Assembly (NCBI GenBank): GCA_051005375.1
Contig: JBPCJK010000212.1
Span: 1 to 33,833, forward strand
Length of the DNA: 33,833 nucleotides
Reading direction: 5' to 3'
Origin: JADDRA01 sp051005375
GTDB lineage: Bacteria; Actinomycetota; Acidimicrobiia; Acidimicrobiales; CADCSY01
In this document: piece after piece, positions 15,852 to 23,538 of the stretch
Layout: the number at the start of each line of letters is the position of its first letter
Position numbering within the stretch: the first letter of the stretch is position 1
Translations under genes and position numbers: made by a program
Notes under the pieces: model-generated
Databases searched by the model: none
What the model saw: only the letters and a program-made list of their open reading frames with translations
What the model was told of the DNA's origin: nothing

Positions 15852-16271
15852 ATGGGTCGACGCCAGCGAAGACGCCGGCGGCAGGGTCAGGGGCCGGCGG
15901 CACCGGAGTCGGCCCTCCACCAGGGCCGTACCACGCACCCGGTGCGCCAGATCCGCATCCGTCCAGATTGGCACCGCCCGCTTGGGTGGATGATCGTGGT
16001 CCTGGCGGTGGCCCTGGCCGTGGTGAACGACCTGGCTTACGTCGCCGTGGACCTCCTCCCCGGTGGCCACAGCGAGGTGTACCTGATGTTGGCCTTTGTC
16101 GTCGCCGGCGGCGGCACCTGGCTCCTGGGGCTGTTCGACCCCCCATGTGACCCGCCGGCCGGGCCGGGCTTACCCCAGCAGCTCCTGCTCGGGCACCACG
16201 GCCCAGTCTGCGGTCGGCAGTTACGACTGTTGGTTGTACGACCTACGGGAGCAGGGTGTAGGTCGGATTGA
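15852..16271 (+). CDS. Hypothetical basic membrane protein
   Basis: A 139-residue protein with an Arg/Gln-rich cytoplasmic head (GRRQRRRRRQGQGPAAPE), the stretch VRQIRIRPDWHRPLGWM, and two transmembrane helices (IVVLAVALAVVNDLAYVAVD; VYLMLAFVVAGGGTWLLGLF). The last about 45 residues (after LFDPPCDPP) are low in hydrophobicity and overlap the end of the convergent OB-fold gene by 29 bases, so an original stop shortly after LFD may have been lost. ATG 15852 is supported by the TACAGT box. No family recognised. Confidence 0.6.
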   Translation: MGRRQRRRRRQGQGPAAPESALHQGRTTHPVRQIRIRPDWHRPLGWMIVVLAVALAVVNDLAYVAVDLLPGGHSEVYLMLAFVVAGGGTWLLGLFDPPCDPPAGPGLPQQLLLGHHGPVCGRQLRLLVVRPTGAGCRSD

Positions 16272-16602
16272 CCAGCGTCAACTTGTTGCGCTCCCGCCGA
16301 GCGACCCCCTCGAAGACCACGGCCCGACCGGGGTCGAGCCCCCGGATGGCCCGCCGACCGGTGAACACGGCCAGGCCGGTGCCGGTGCCGTCGTCGACGG
16401 TGGCCTCCAGGCTGGGGCAGCCTGCTCGAGGCACGACCCGCAAGCTGGTGATCTCACCCACCACCCGGACCCCGCAGCGCAACGGGCAGTCACCGAGGTT
16501 GGCCCGACCGAGCTCCACCGTCTTGAACCGACTCGAGAGCCGTTCGTGCTCGAGGTCCTCGACGCTGGTCTGCCAGCCCCGCACCAGCTTCTTCAGCCCC
16601 AC
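16243..16602 (-). CDS. OB-fold nucleic-acid-binding protein
   Basis: A 119-residue protein from GTG 16602. The core is an OB fold at about residues 40-115: VRVVGEITSLRVVP, LEATVDDGTGTGLAVFTGRR, GRAVVFEGVARRERNKLTLV. The VxGxI...DGTG...G pattern is that of the tRNA_anti/RecG-wedge-type OB domains that bind single-stranded nucleic acid. The N-terminal helix (LVRGWQTSVEDLEHERL) is typical of the actinobacterial family found beside the ceoB-ceoC genes (compare Rv2694c). A TATCCT box six bases upstream of the GTG indicates a leaderless transcript. The exact role is unknown. Confidence 0.82.
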   Translation of the reverse strand: MGLKKLVRGWQTSVEDLEHERLSSRFKTVELGRANLGDCPLRCGVRVVGEITSLRVVPRAGCPSLEATVDDGTGTGLAVFTGRRAIRGLDPGRAVVFEGVARRERNKLTLVNPTYTLLP

Positions 16603-16608
16603 GAACCG

Positions 16609-16614
16609 AGGATA
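16609..16614 (-). promoter_or_regulatory. Putative -10 box of a leaderless promoter (OB-fold gene)
   Basis: On the minus strand TATCCT is followed by six bases and then the GTG start at 16602. No Shine-Dalgarno is present. Confidence 0.5.
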
Positions 16615-16645
16615 TCGCTCCCATCTCAGCGGAGGCGGTATCCGT

Positions 16646-16651
16646 TACCCT
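16646..16651 (+). promoter_or_regulatory. Putative -10 box for a 30-residue ORF
   Basis: TACCCT lies eight bases before the GTG at 16660. It sits back to back with the minus-strand box at 16609-16614, giving a compact divergent pair. Confidence 0.35.
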
Positions 16652-16659
16652 CGGCGCCG

Positions 16660-16752
16660 GTGAGCACCCGCAAGTTGATCGTGGCTGCGCTGCTGTGTGG
16701 GCTGGCCATCCTGGTGGCCGCCGCTTTCCAACTGGTCCTGCTCACTCGTTGA
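16660..16752 (+). CDS. 30-residue hydrophobic microprotein
   Basis: GTG 16660 opens a 30-codon ORF: a short basic start (VSTRK) followed by one continuous hydrophobic helix (LIVAALLCGLAILVAAAFQL) ending VLLTR-stop. The product would be a single-pass membrane peptide, and a TACCCT box lies just upstream. Its short length makes chance possible, but a clean basic-then-hydrophobic profile with a promoter box supports it. No family recognised. Confidence 0.4.
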   Translation: MSTRKLIVAALLCGLAILVAAAFQLVLLTR

Positions 16753-16779
16753 AACCCGTCACATCGGTGTCCCAACGCC

Positions 16780-16785
16780 TAGCCT
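16780..16785 (+). promoter_or_regulatory. Putative -10 box upstream of lpdA
   Basis: TAGCCT lies 31 bases before GTG 16817; a good ribosome site AGGAGGAG (16804-16811) follows, so unlike its neighbours this gene probably has a short leader. Confidence 0.4.
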
Positions 16786-16816
16786 GAGGGTTCCGACGTA
16801 GGCAGGAGGAGTTGCG

Positions 16817-18217
16817 GTGGCCCAGGAGTTCGACGTCGTGATCGTGGGCGGGGGCCCTGGCGGTTATGCCGCGGCGCTATACGGCGCCGCTGCCGGGTTG
16901 TCGGTCGCCCTGGTCGAGCAGGACCGGGTGGGCGGGACCTGCCTGCACCGGGGTTGCATCCCGGCCAAGGAGCTGTTGGAGACGGCCTCGGTGTTTCGCA
17001 CGGTGGCTGGTGCAGGAGCGTTCGGGGTGGGCGCCGGCGTCCCCACCCTCGACTTCGGTGTCACCATGGGCCGCAAGCAGCAGGTGGTCGATGGCTTGTG
17101 GAAAGGCCTGGTGGGCCTGCTCAAGCGTCGGCGGGTCACCATCTTCGCCGGGACGGGCACGCTCGGTGAAGACCGGCGGGTGACGGTGCAGGGCCAGGAC
17201 GGTGCCGCGGTTGAGCTGCGGGGTGCCCACGTCGTGCTGGCCTCTGGCTCGGTGGCCCGCACCATCCCCGGCTTCGACATCGACGGGAAGTTCGTCCTCA
17301 GCTCCGACGAGGTGCTTTCCATGACCGACCTCCCGGCCTCGGCCGCGGTCATCGGCGGAGGGGCCATCGGCTGTGAGTTCGCCTCGATGCTGTCCGACCT
17401 CGGGGTCAAGGTCACCCTGCTCGAGAGCCTCCCCAAGATCCTCCCCGGCTGCGACGCCGACATCGCTGCTGTGGTGCGAAAGAGCTTCGAGCGGCGCGAC
17501 ATCGACGTCCGCACCGGCGTCAAGGTCGTCGGCCACAGCCCCAGCGGTTCCACCACCACCGTGGAGCTCGGTGACGGCGAGTCGGTCGAGGTGGAGCGGG
17601 TGGTGGTGTCAGTAGGACGCCGACCCTGCTCGGAGGTCCTGGAGCTCGACGGCAGCGGGGTCGAGGTCGACGACCGAGGCTTCGTCAAGATCGACCAGAC
17701 CTGTCGCACCACTCTGGAGGGGGTGTGGGCGGTGGGTGATCTGGTGGCCACCCCACAGCTGGCGCACGTCGGCTTCGCCGAGGGCATCGTCGCCATCAAG
17801 GACATGCTCGGCGAGGACCCTGCTCCCGTGCAGTACGACAAGGTGCCCTGGTGCATCTACTGCCACCCCGAGGTGGCCTACGCCGGCCCTTCGGAGCAGG
17901 CGGCCAGGGATGCCGGCCATGACGTGGTGGTGTCGACCCACAGCTACCGGGGCAATGGGCGTGCGCTCATCGTGGGAGAGGCCGAGGGCCTGGTGAAGGT
18001 CATCGCCGCCCGTCGGCCCGACGGAGGGGCCGGGCAGGTCCTCGGGGTCCACATGGTGGGCCCGTGGGTCACTGAGCAACTTGGCCAGGGATACCTGGCG
18101 GTCAACTGGGAGGCCAGCGTCGAGGAGATCGCCGAGCTGGTGCAACCGCATCCCACGTTGTCCGAGGCCTTCGGCGAGGCCGTGATGGCGCTGACCGGCC
18201 GAGGGCTGCACGGCTGA
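16817..18217 (+). CDS. lpdA: Dihydrolipoamide dehydrogenase (E3)
   Basis: A 466-residue flavoprotein that reoxidises dihydrolipoyl groups of 2-oxoacid dehydrogenase complexes with NAD+. It shows the FAD-binding GGGPGGYAAA (residues 11-20), the redox disulphide Cys42/Cys47 in GGTCLHRGCIP, the NAD-binding GGGAIGCEFASMLSDLG (about 177-193), the second FAD motif VWAVGDLVATPQLAHVGFAE, and the C-terminal dimerisation domain with the catalytic His-Glu dyad in HPTLSEAFGEA. Length is typical. GTG 16817 is preceded by AGGAGGAG. It is the first gene of an apparent E3-E2-lipBA operon: only 51 bases separate it from the E2 gene. Confidence 0.96.
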   Translation: MAQEFDVVIVGGGPGGYAAALYGAAAGLSVALVEQDRVGGTCLHRGCIPAKELLETASVFRTVAGAGAFGVGAGVPTLDFGVTMGRKQQVVDGLWKGLVGLLKRRRVTIFAGTGTLGEDRRVTVQGQDGAAVELRGAHVVLASGSVARTIPGFDIDGKFVLSSDEVLSMTDLPASAAVIGGGAIGCEFASMLSDLGVKVTLLESLPKILPGCDADIAAVVRKSFERRDIDVRTGVKVVGHSPSGSTTTVELGDGESVEVERVVVSVGRRPCSEVLELDGSGVEVDDRGFVKIDQTCRTTLEGVWAVGDLVATPQLAHVGFAEGIVAIKDMLGEDPAPVQYDKVPWCIYCHPEVAYAGPSEQAARDAGHDVVVSTHSYRGNGRALIVGEAEGLVKVIAARRPDGGAGQVLGVHMVGPWVTEQLGQGYLAVNWEASVEEIAELVQPHPTLSEAFGEAVMALTGRGLHG

Positions 18218-18225
18218 TGGCTGGT

Positions 18226-18261
18226 GAACGCTCAGTGACCGGAGAACGCTCAATGACCGGA
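18226..18261 (+). repeat. 18-bp direct tandem duplication in the E2 leader
   Basis: Two adjacent 18-bp units (18226-18243 and 18244-18261) of pattern GAACGCTCARTGACCGGA differ at one base. Each contains an in-frame-like NTG and a GGA motif, and the second supplies the ribosome site region just before ATG 18269. Confidence 0.8.
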
Positions 18262-18268
18262 GTACGGC

Positions 18269-19729
18269 ATGGCTGACGTCACCATGCCCCAGCTTGGCGA
18301 GACGGTTACGGAGGGGACCATCACCCGATGGTTCAAGCAGGTGGGCGACCAGGTGGCGGCCGACGAGGTGCTCTTCGAGGTCTCCACCGACAAGGTCGAC
18401 TCCGAGGTGCCCTCTCCGGCCTCGGGGTACCTGGCCGAGATCGTGGTGGCCGAAGGCGGCACGGTCGAGGTCGGCGCCACTCTGGCCGTCATCTCCGACT
18501 CGCCTGCGGCTGAGGGCACTGGCGAGGAGGCAGGGTCAGCCGCTGGTGGTGAGGAGGCATCGGCCGATGCCAAACCCCAGGAGGACGGGGAGGAGGCTCC
18601 GATCGTCCCCGACTCCTCTGGGGGCGGAGAGGGTAGGAGCGTCGAGGCGGTCGAAGCGCCGGCGCCAGAACCCGAACCGGCGCCACCCCCGGAACCGCAG
18701 GCGGACACTGGCCCCCGCTCCAGTGGCGGACCGACCGGGGGTACCAGGGACGGTCAAGCGCCTTCGCCTCCCTCGGCCCCGCGGGGGACAGGATCCAAGC
18801 GCCTGCTGTCCCCGGTCGTCCGGCGGTTGGTGGCCGACCACCAGCTGGACCCCGACGCCATCGAGGGCACCGGGGCAGGAGGACGCATCACCCGCAACGA
18901 CGTGCAGTCCGTGATCGATGCCGGTCGCGGCCGGGCACCGTCCCCGACGACAGCCCAGCCTTCTCGGCCCCCCACCCCGGCGGCCCCACCGGTCGTCGCC
19001 ACTGACGACGGCACCGGCGACGAGGTGGTCGCCTTCTCCAACATCCGCCGCCGCACCGCTGAGCACATGGTGCGGTCGAAGGCGACCTCAGCCCACACCT
19101 TGGTGGTGGTGGAGGTCGACTACGAAGGCGTCGACCGGGTCCGTCTGGCCCAGAAGGAGAGGTTCAAGGCCGAGGAGGGGGTGAACCTCACCTACCTACC
19201 TTTCGTGAGCCGGGCGGTTGTGGATGCCCTCCGGGAGTTCCCCCACATGAACGCCTCGGTCGGCGATGATCAACTCGTCGTCCATCGGGCCGTCCACCTC
19301 GGCATCGCCGTTGACATCCACTTCGAGGGCCTCATGGTGCCTGTCGTCCACGCAGCCGGTGACAAGCGCCTGCGGGTGCTGGCCCGGGAGATCTCCGCAC
19401 TCGCGGCCCTGGCCCGGAGTCGCAAGCTCGGTCCCGACGACATCGCCGGTGGGACCTTCACCATCACCAACCCCGGTCCGTTCGCCACCCTCATCACCGG
19501 TGCCATCATCAACCAGCCCCAGGTGGCCATCCTGTCGACCGACGGGGTTCGCAAGCGCCCAGTCGTTGTCGAGCTCCCCGACAGCTCTGACGCCATTGCC
19601 GTGCACCCGATGGGCAACCTGGCGCTGACCTTCGACCACCGGGCCGTCGACGGTGCCTACGCCTCGGCCTTCGCCGCCAGGATCAAAGACGTCCTCCAAA
19701 CCCGGGACTGGGCAGCCGAACTGGCGTGA
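18269..19729 (+). CDS. sucB: 2-oxoacid dehydrogenase E2 component (dihydrolipoamide acyltransferase, SucB-like)
   Basis: A 486-residue acyltransferase. Residues 1-78 are a lipoyl domain with lipoylation site Lys42 in STDKVDSEV; residues about 80-170 are an acidic Ala/Glu/Pro-rich linker; a peripheral-subunit-binding domain follows (SPVVRRLVADHQLDPDAIEG, then TGAGGRITRNDV); a second flexible linker ends near residue 248; and the catalytic domain runs to the end with NIRRRTAEHMVRSK, FTITNPGPFATLITGAIINQ and the active-site HRAVDGAYASAF. It transfers the acyl group to CoA in 2-oxoglutarate, pyruvate or branched-chain complexes; sequence alone does not separate these, and no E1 gene is present in the window. 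Its stop overlaps the start of lipBA (GTGA), so the cofactor-making enzyme is translated with its target. Confidence 0.93.
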   Translation: MADVTMPQLGETVTEGTITRWFKQVGDQVAADEVLFEVSTDKVDSEVPSPASGYLAEIVVAEGGTVEVGATLAVISDSPAAEGTGEEAGSAAGGEEASADAKPQEDGEEAPIVPDSSGGGEGRSVEAVEAPAPEPEPAPPPEPQADTGPRSSGGPTGGTRDGQAPSPPSAPRGTGSKRLLSPVVRRLVADHQLDPDAIEGTGAGGRITRNDVQSVIDAGRGRAPSPTTAQPSRPPTPAAPPVVATDDGTGDEVVAFSNIRRRTAEHMVRSKATSAHTLVVVEVDYEGVDRVRLAQKERFKAEEGVNLTYLPFVSRAVVDALREFPHMNASVGDDQLVVHRAVHLGIAVDIHFEGLMVPVVHAAGDKRLRVLAREISALAALARSRKLGPDDIAGGTFTITNPGPFATLITGAIINQPQVAILSTDGVRKRPVVVELPDSSDAIAVHPMGNLALTFDHRAVDGAYASAFAARIKDVLQTRDWAAELA

Positions 19730-21471
19730 GGCAGGCTCCGGTGACGTTGCGGGTTCGTTGGTTGGGGCGGGTTGGCTATGGGGAGGCGTTGGCGGTGCAG
19801 CGGGCGTTGTTGTCGTCCCGAGACGATCACCTGCTGCTGCTCGAACACCCTGCCGTGTACACGCTCGGGGTCCGGGGCGACCTCGGTCACATCCTGGTGC
19901 CGCCTGCCTCAGTGGGGGCGGAGCTGGTCCGCACCGATCGGGGGGGCGACGTCACCTTCCACGGACCAGGCCAGCTCGTCGGGTACCCGATCCTGACGGT
20001 GCGCGGGAAGCGGGGTGGGGGGATGGCCGACACGGCCGCCTACGTCGGTGCCCTCGAACAGCTGGTCATCGACGTCCTCGGCGACCTCGGCCTGCCTGGC
20101 GCCGTGAGGGACGACCGTTACCCCGGCGTCTGGGTGGCTGACGCCAAGGTGTGCGCCGTCGGGGTGCGCTTGGTTCGTGGTCGGTCGATGCACGGCTTCG
20201 CCCTCAACGTCGATCCCGACCTCTCGATGTTCGACCACATCGTTCCCTGCGGCATCCGCCATCGGGGGGTGACCTCGCTGGCCGCAGCGGGACTGGACAT
20301 TGGCATGCGCGACGTGGTGGACGCCGTCGCATCCCGTGCGGTGGACCGGTGGGGGAGCGGTGGATGGGAGCGCCAGGACGTTGCCTGGCGAGACTCCGTC
20401 GCCACCAGCGTGGCGCTGACCCGTCCGCCCCTGGTCGACGGCACCGACGGCAGGGACGGCGGCGACGAGCCCGACGGCGGCGACGAGCCCGACGGCGGCC
20501 CACGAGTCCCGCTTGCCGCCACGCCGGTACGTCTGGAGCTGCGACTGGCCCATGCGGGCGTCGGCCCCGGCTTGGCCTTGGCCGAGCGCAAGCCGCCTTG
20601 GTTGCGTGCCCCAGCCCGTCTGGGACCGGAGTACCTGGGCCTGAAGCAGACGATGCGGGGACTGTCGCTGACGACGGTGTGTGAGGAGGCGGGTTGCCCG
20701 AACATCTTCGAATGTTGGTCCGAGGGGACGGCCACATTCATGATCAACGGCGCCCGCTGTACCCGGTCCTGCGGCTTCTGCCTGGTGGACACGGGGCATC
20801 CCGAGCCACCTTCGCTCGATGAGCCGGAGCGGGTGGCCGAGGCAGTGGCTCGCATGGGCCTGGCCCACGCCGTGGTGACTGCGGTCGCTCGCGACGATCT
20901 GGCCGACGGAGGGGCCGGCGCCTTCGCCGCAACCATCGCTGCGGTGCGGCGCCGGGTCCCCGGTTGCGCCGTCGAGGTGCTGATCCCCGACTGCAGGGGC
21001 GACACCGATGCCCTCGATACCCTCTTCGTCGCCGCTCCCGACGTGTGCAACCACAACCTGGAGACCGTGGCCCGCCTCCAGCGCGCCGTGCGGCCGTCGG
21101 CGGGCTACGCCCGGTCCCTGGCGGTGCTGGCCCGAGCCAAGGCGGCCGGGCTGGTGACCAAGTCAGGGTTGATCGTGGGGATGGGGGAGACCGACGAGGA
21201 GGTGGTTGGAGCCCTGGGCGACCTGGCTGGGGTGGGGGTGGACATCGTGACCATCGGCCAGTACCTCCGGCCCAGCGCCCGTTACCTTCCCGTGGCCCGC
21301 TGGGTCGAACCCGCCACCTTCGACAGACTGCGAGCCGCAGGCCGGTCCCTCGGCATAGGCCATGTCGAGGCCTCCCCTCTGACTCGCTCCAGCTACCACG
21401 CCCGCAGCGCAGCGGAGGTCGTGTCCGCGTCGGCGCACGGTCGCGACGAGCGGGCGGCAACCGCCGGCTGA
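19726..21471 (+). CDS. lipB-lipA: LipB-LipA fusion: lipoyl(octanoyl) transferase / lipoyl synthase
   Basis: A 581-residue fusion. Residues 1-215 are LipB, which moves octanoate from acyl carrier protein to the target lysine: RTDRGGDVTFHGPGQLVGYP, the AKVCAVGVRL segment with Lys141 and the nucleophile Cys175 in DHIVPCGI. A linker of about 70 residues contains a DEPDGG repeat. Residues from about 290 are LipA, a radical-SAM enzyme that inserts two sulphurs: auxiliary cluster cysteines 319, 324 and 330 (CEEAGCPNIFEC), radical-SAM cysteines 345, 349 and 352 (CTRSCGFC), LIVGMGETDEE, and the RSSY motif near the end whose Ser ligates the auxiliary cluster. All key residues of both halves are present. 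GTG 19726 overlaps the sucB stop. Separate lipB and lipA genes are the norm. Confidence 0.95.
   Translation: MRQAPVTLRVRWLGRVGYGEALAVQRALLSSRDDHLLLLEHPAVYTLGVRGDLGHILVPPASVGAELVRTDRGGDVTFHGPGQLVGYPILTVRGKRGGGMADTAAYVGALEQLVIDVLGDLGLPGAVRDDRYPGVWVADAKVCAVGVRLVRGRSMHGFALNVDPDLSMFDHIVPCGIRHRGVTSLAAAGLDIGMRDVVDAVASRAVDRWGSGGWERQDVAWRDSVATSVALTRPPLVDGTDGRDGGDEPDGGDEPDGGPRVPLAATPVRLELRLAHAGVGPGLALAERKPPWLRAPARLGPEYLGLKQTMRGLSLTTVCEEAGCPNIFECWSEGTATFMINGARCTRSCGFCLVDTGHPEPPSLDEPERVAEAVARMGLAHAVVTAVARDDLADGGAGAFAATIAAVRRRVPGCAVEVLIPDCRGDTDALDTLFVAAPDVCNHNLETVARLQRAVRPSAGYARSLAVLARAKAAGLVTKSGLIVGMGETDEEVVGALGDLAGVGVDIVTIGQYLRPSARYLPVARWVEPATFDRLRAAGRSLGIGHVEASPLTRSSYHARSAAEVVSASAHGRDERAATAG
20461..20496 (+). 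repeat. 18-bp tandem repeat in the lipBA linker
   Basis: Two perfect copies of GGCGACGAGCCCGACGGC encode the acidic, glycine-rich linker between LipB and LipA. Repeat-length variation here would change the linker without harming either domain. Confidence 0.85.
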
Positions 21472-21479
21472 ATCCACCG

Positions 21480-22025
21480 TCACCGGTTCGCCGTGCCCCT
21501 CCTCCCGTCGTCGCTCGCCGCTCGGAAGGCAGCCAAGGCGGTGCCGTCGTAGAGGACGAAGGAGACGAGGGCCACCTCGGTGACCGCTCTCCTCACCGCG
21601 GTCATGGCGATGGGCGCCGCCTGGTCGAGGGGATAGCCGTAGATGCCACAGGAGATGGCGGGAAAGGCGACGCTGTCGGCCCCCATCTCGTCGGCCACCC
21701 GCAACGAGTCGGTGTGACACGACGACAGCAGCCCGGAGCGGTCGATTGACCTGGCGAAGACCGGCCCTACGGTGTGGATGACCCAACGGGCGGGCAGGCG
21801 GCCAGCGGTGGTGGCCACCGCCTGGCCGGTGGCAAGGCCACCGGGGTAGGGCCCAGCCCGCAGCTTCCGGCACTCCTCCAGGATCTCCGGCCCTCCCCGA
21901 CGGTGAATGGCGCCGTCCACCCCGCCGCCGCCCAGCAGCGACGAGTTGGCGGCATTCACCACGGCATCGACCTCCTGGGCGGTGATGTCGCCCCGGACCA
22001 CCTCTATCTCCACCATGCCGACCAT
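21480..22025 (-). CDS. Macro-domain ADP-ribose-binding protein (O-acetyl-ADP-ribose deacetylase-like)
   Basis: A 181-residue single macro domain. Hallmarks: VVRGDITAQEVDAVVNAANS (ADP-ribose adenine pocket), SLLGGGGVDGAIHRRGGPEI (catalytic loop), CRKLRAGPYPGGLATGQAVA, WVIHTVGPVF and FPAISCGIYGYPLDQAAPIA. Members of this YmdB-like group bind ADP-ribose and remove acetyl or ADP-ribosyl groups; cytoplasmic. ATG 22025 or the ATG three codons later (MVEIEV) is the start. The gene converges on lipBA with only 8 bases between stops and is divergent from the M24 peptidase gene. Confidence 0.93.
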   Translation of the reverse strand: MVGMVEIEVVRGDITAQEVDAVVNAANSSLLGGGGVDGAIHRRGGPEILEECRKLRAGPYPGGLATGQAVATTAGRLPARWVIHTVGPVFARSIDRSGLLSSCHTDSLRVADEMGADSVAFPAISCGIYGYPLDQAAPIAMTAVRRAVTEVALVSFVLYDGTALAAFRAASDDGRRGTANR

Positions 22026-22136
22026 CTTTGCTCGCTCACCACCCGGCGTGGCGCAGCGGCCCCCTGCTCCGATGCCAGCGGTGGGGGTTATCGTCGCCGC
22101 TCATGGGTCAAGAAGCGGAGGTGGAGCGGCAGGGCG

Positions 22137-22142
22137 TAGCTT
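22137..22142 (+). promoter_or_regulatory. Putative -10 box of a leaderless promoter (M24 peptidase)
   Basis: TAGCTT is followed by six bases and then GTG 22149. No ribosome site is present. Confidence 0.5.
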
Positions 22143-22148
22143 GACGGG

Positions 22149-23243
22149 GTGTACGGCGAGCGCGTGGAGCGGGTTCGCCGGAGCATGGAGCGGCTGGGCG
22201 TCGACGTGCTGCTGTTGTCGGTGGGCGCAGATCTGCCCTGGCTGACTGGTTACCGGGCCATGCCCCTTGAGCGCCTGACCATGCTGGTGGTGCCCGTCGA
22301 CGGTGTCGCCACCCTGGTGGTGCCCCGCCTCGAGGCCCCCCGGGTGGTCGAGCGACCTGAGGTGTTCATCATGCGACCCTGGGAGGAGACCGACGACCCG
22401 GTCGCCATCGTCGCTGCCCTCGCCGGGTCCCCTGCCACCGTGGCCGTGGGCGACCGTACATGGGCCCGCTTCGTCGTGGAGCTTCAGGAGCTGTTGGCCG
22501 GGGCCCGGTGGAGCTCGGCGGCGATGGTCACCGGTCCCTTGCGCTCGATCAAGGACGCCGCCGAGGTGGCCGCCCTGCGCCGGGCTTCGGCCGCTGCCGA
22601 TCGGGTGGCGGCCCGCCTCCAGGACGGCTCGATCCCCCTCATCGGGCGAAGCGAGGCTGCGGTCTCAGCCGATCTCGGCCGTCAACTCATCGACGAGGGC
22701 CACGCTCAGGTCAACTTCTCCATCGTCGGCGCCGGCGCCAACGCCGCCAGCCCCCACCACGATGCCGGGGAGCGACTGATCCAGTCGGGCGAGGTGGTGC
22801 TCTGCGACTTCGGTGGGACCATGCCCGACGGCTATTGCTCGGACATCACCCGTTGCGTGCACACCGGGCCCCCGCCGGGCGAGCTGCGCGACCTCTACGA
22901 CGTCCTCCAGGCGGCCCAGATCGCCGCCGTGGAGGCAGCGACCGTGGGAACCCCCTGCGAGGACGTCGACGCCGTGGCCCGGCGTATCATCACCGAGGGC
23001 GGCTACGGCCCGTTCTTCATCCACCGCACCGGGCACGGGATCGGGCTCGAGGAGCACGAGGACCCCTACCTGGTGGGAGGGAACTGCCAGGCCCTGCTCC
23101 CTGGCCACGCCTTCTCCATCGAGCCCGGCATCTACCTCGAGGGACGGTACGGTGCCCGGATCGAAGACATCGTGGTTGCTGGCGACGATGGCCCCGAGTC
23201 GCTCAACCTGGTGCCCCACGGCCTCGTCGTGGTCGAGGCCTAG
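22149..23243 (+). CDS. M24-family metallopeptidase (Xaa-Pro aminopeptidase-like)
   Basis: A 364-residue two-domain protein. The N-terminal creatinase/prolidase domain (residues 1-125) carries LPWLTGYRAMPLERLTMLVV. The C-terminal pita-bread domain holds the dinuclear metal ligands: Asp220 and Asp232 in CDFGGTMPDGYCSDITRC, His in HRTGHGIGLEEHEDPYL, Glu in FSIEPGIYLEGRYG and Glu in ARIEDIVV. All five ligands are present, so it should be active, cleaving a residue preceding proline or acting as dipeptidase; cytoplasmic. The GTG start is fixed by the TAGCTT box. Confidence 0.94.
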   Translation: MYGERVERVRRSMERLGVDVLLLSVGADLPWLTGYRAMPLERLTMLVVPVDGVATLVVPRLEAPRVVERPEVFIMRPWEETDDPVAIVAALAGSPATVAVGDRTWARFVVELQELLAGARWSSAAMVTGPLRSIKDAAEVAALRRASAAADRVAARLQDGSIPLIGRSEAAVSADLGRQLIDEGHAQVNFSIVGAGANAASPHHDAGERLIQSGEVVLCDFGGTMPDGYCSDITRCVHTGPPPGELRDLYDVLQAAQIAAVEAATVGTPCEDVDAVARRIITEGGYGPFFIHRTGHGIGLEEHEDPYLVGGNCQALLPGHAFSIEPGIYLEGRYGARIEDIVVAGDDGPESLNLVPHGLVVVEA

Positions 23244-23249
23244 GCGACG

Positions 23250-23447
23250 GTGGAGCTCGGCCTGGCCTGTCCTGGCAGCCATGCCACCGGCCGAGTCACG
23301 TCGTTGGGGACCGACACCAGTGATCGTCCCCTCGGTGACCCCGCCGACTTCGGCAAGGTGGTGGCCTTCTTGTGCTCGGAACCGGCCGGCTTTGTCAGCG
23401 GCGTGGCACTGGGCGTGGACGGCGCCAGCGTTAGCGGGCTCCTGTAG
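23250..23447 (+). pseudogene. C-terminal fragment of a short-chain dehydrogenase/reductase
   Basis: A 65-codon frame from GTG 23250 ends with DRPLGDPADFGKVVAFLCSE, then PAGFVSGVALGVDGASVSGLL. That is the typical SDR C-terminus (G.p.e.a..v.fL.S..a.f.tG..l.vDGG). The Rossmann glycine motif and the YxxxK catalytic pair are absent, so about 80 percent of the gene is gone. It follows the M24 gene directly. Confidence 0.7.
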
Positions 23448-23458
23448 CTCGGCCCGTT

Positions 23459-23510
23459 CGTTTTGGCGTCAGCTACTTTCGGCTATCCGTACTCATTTGA
23501 TGCCAGAACG
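23459..23510. repeat. GCCAGAAC-stem palindrome, copy 1
   Basis: Arms CGTTTTGGCGTCA (23459-23471) and TGATGCCAGAACG (23498-23510) pair at 11 of 13 positions, with a 26-base loop. The stem core GTTYTGGC/GCCAGAAC recurs at 23947-23979 and 30618-30667. The copy lies just downstream of the SDR fragment and upstream of a membrane-protein gene. Confidence 0.6.
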
Positions 23511-23525
23511 GCCTGGGTGGGGCGG

Positions 23526-23531
23526 TACCGT
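23526..23531 (+). promoter_or_regulatory. Putative -10 box of a leaderless promoter (membrane protein)
   Basis: TACCGT, then seven bases, then GTG 23539; no ribosome site. Confidence 0.45.
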
Positions 23532-23538
23532 CGCCCTA

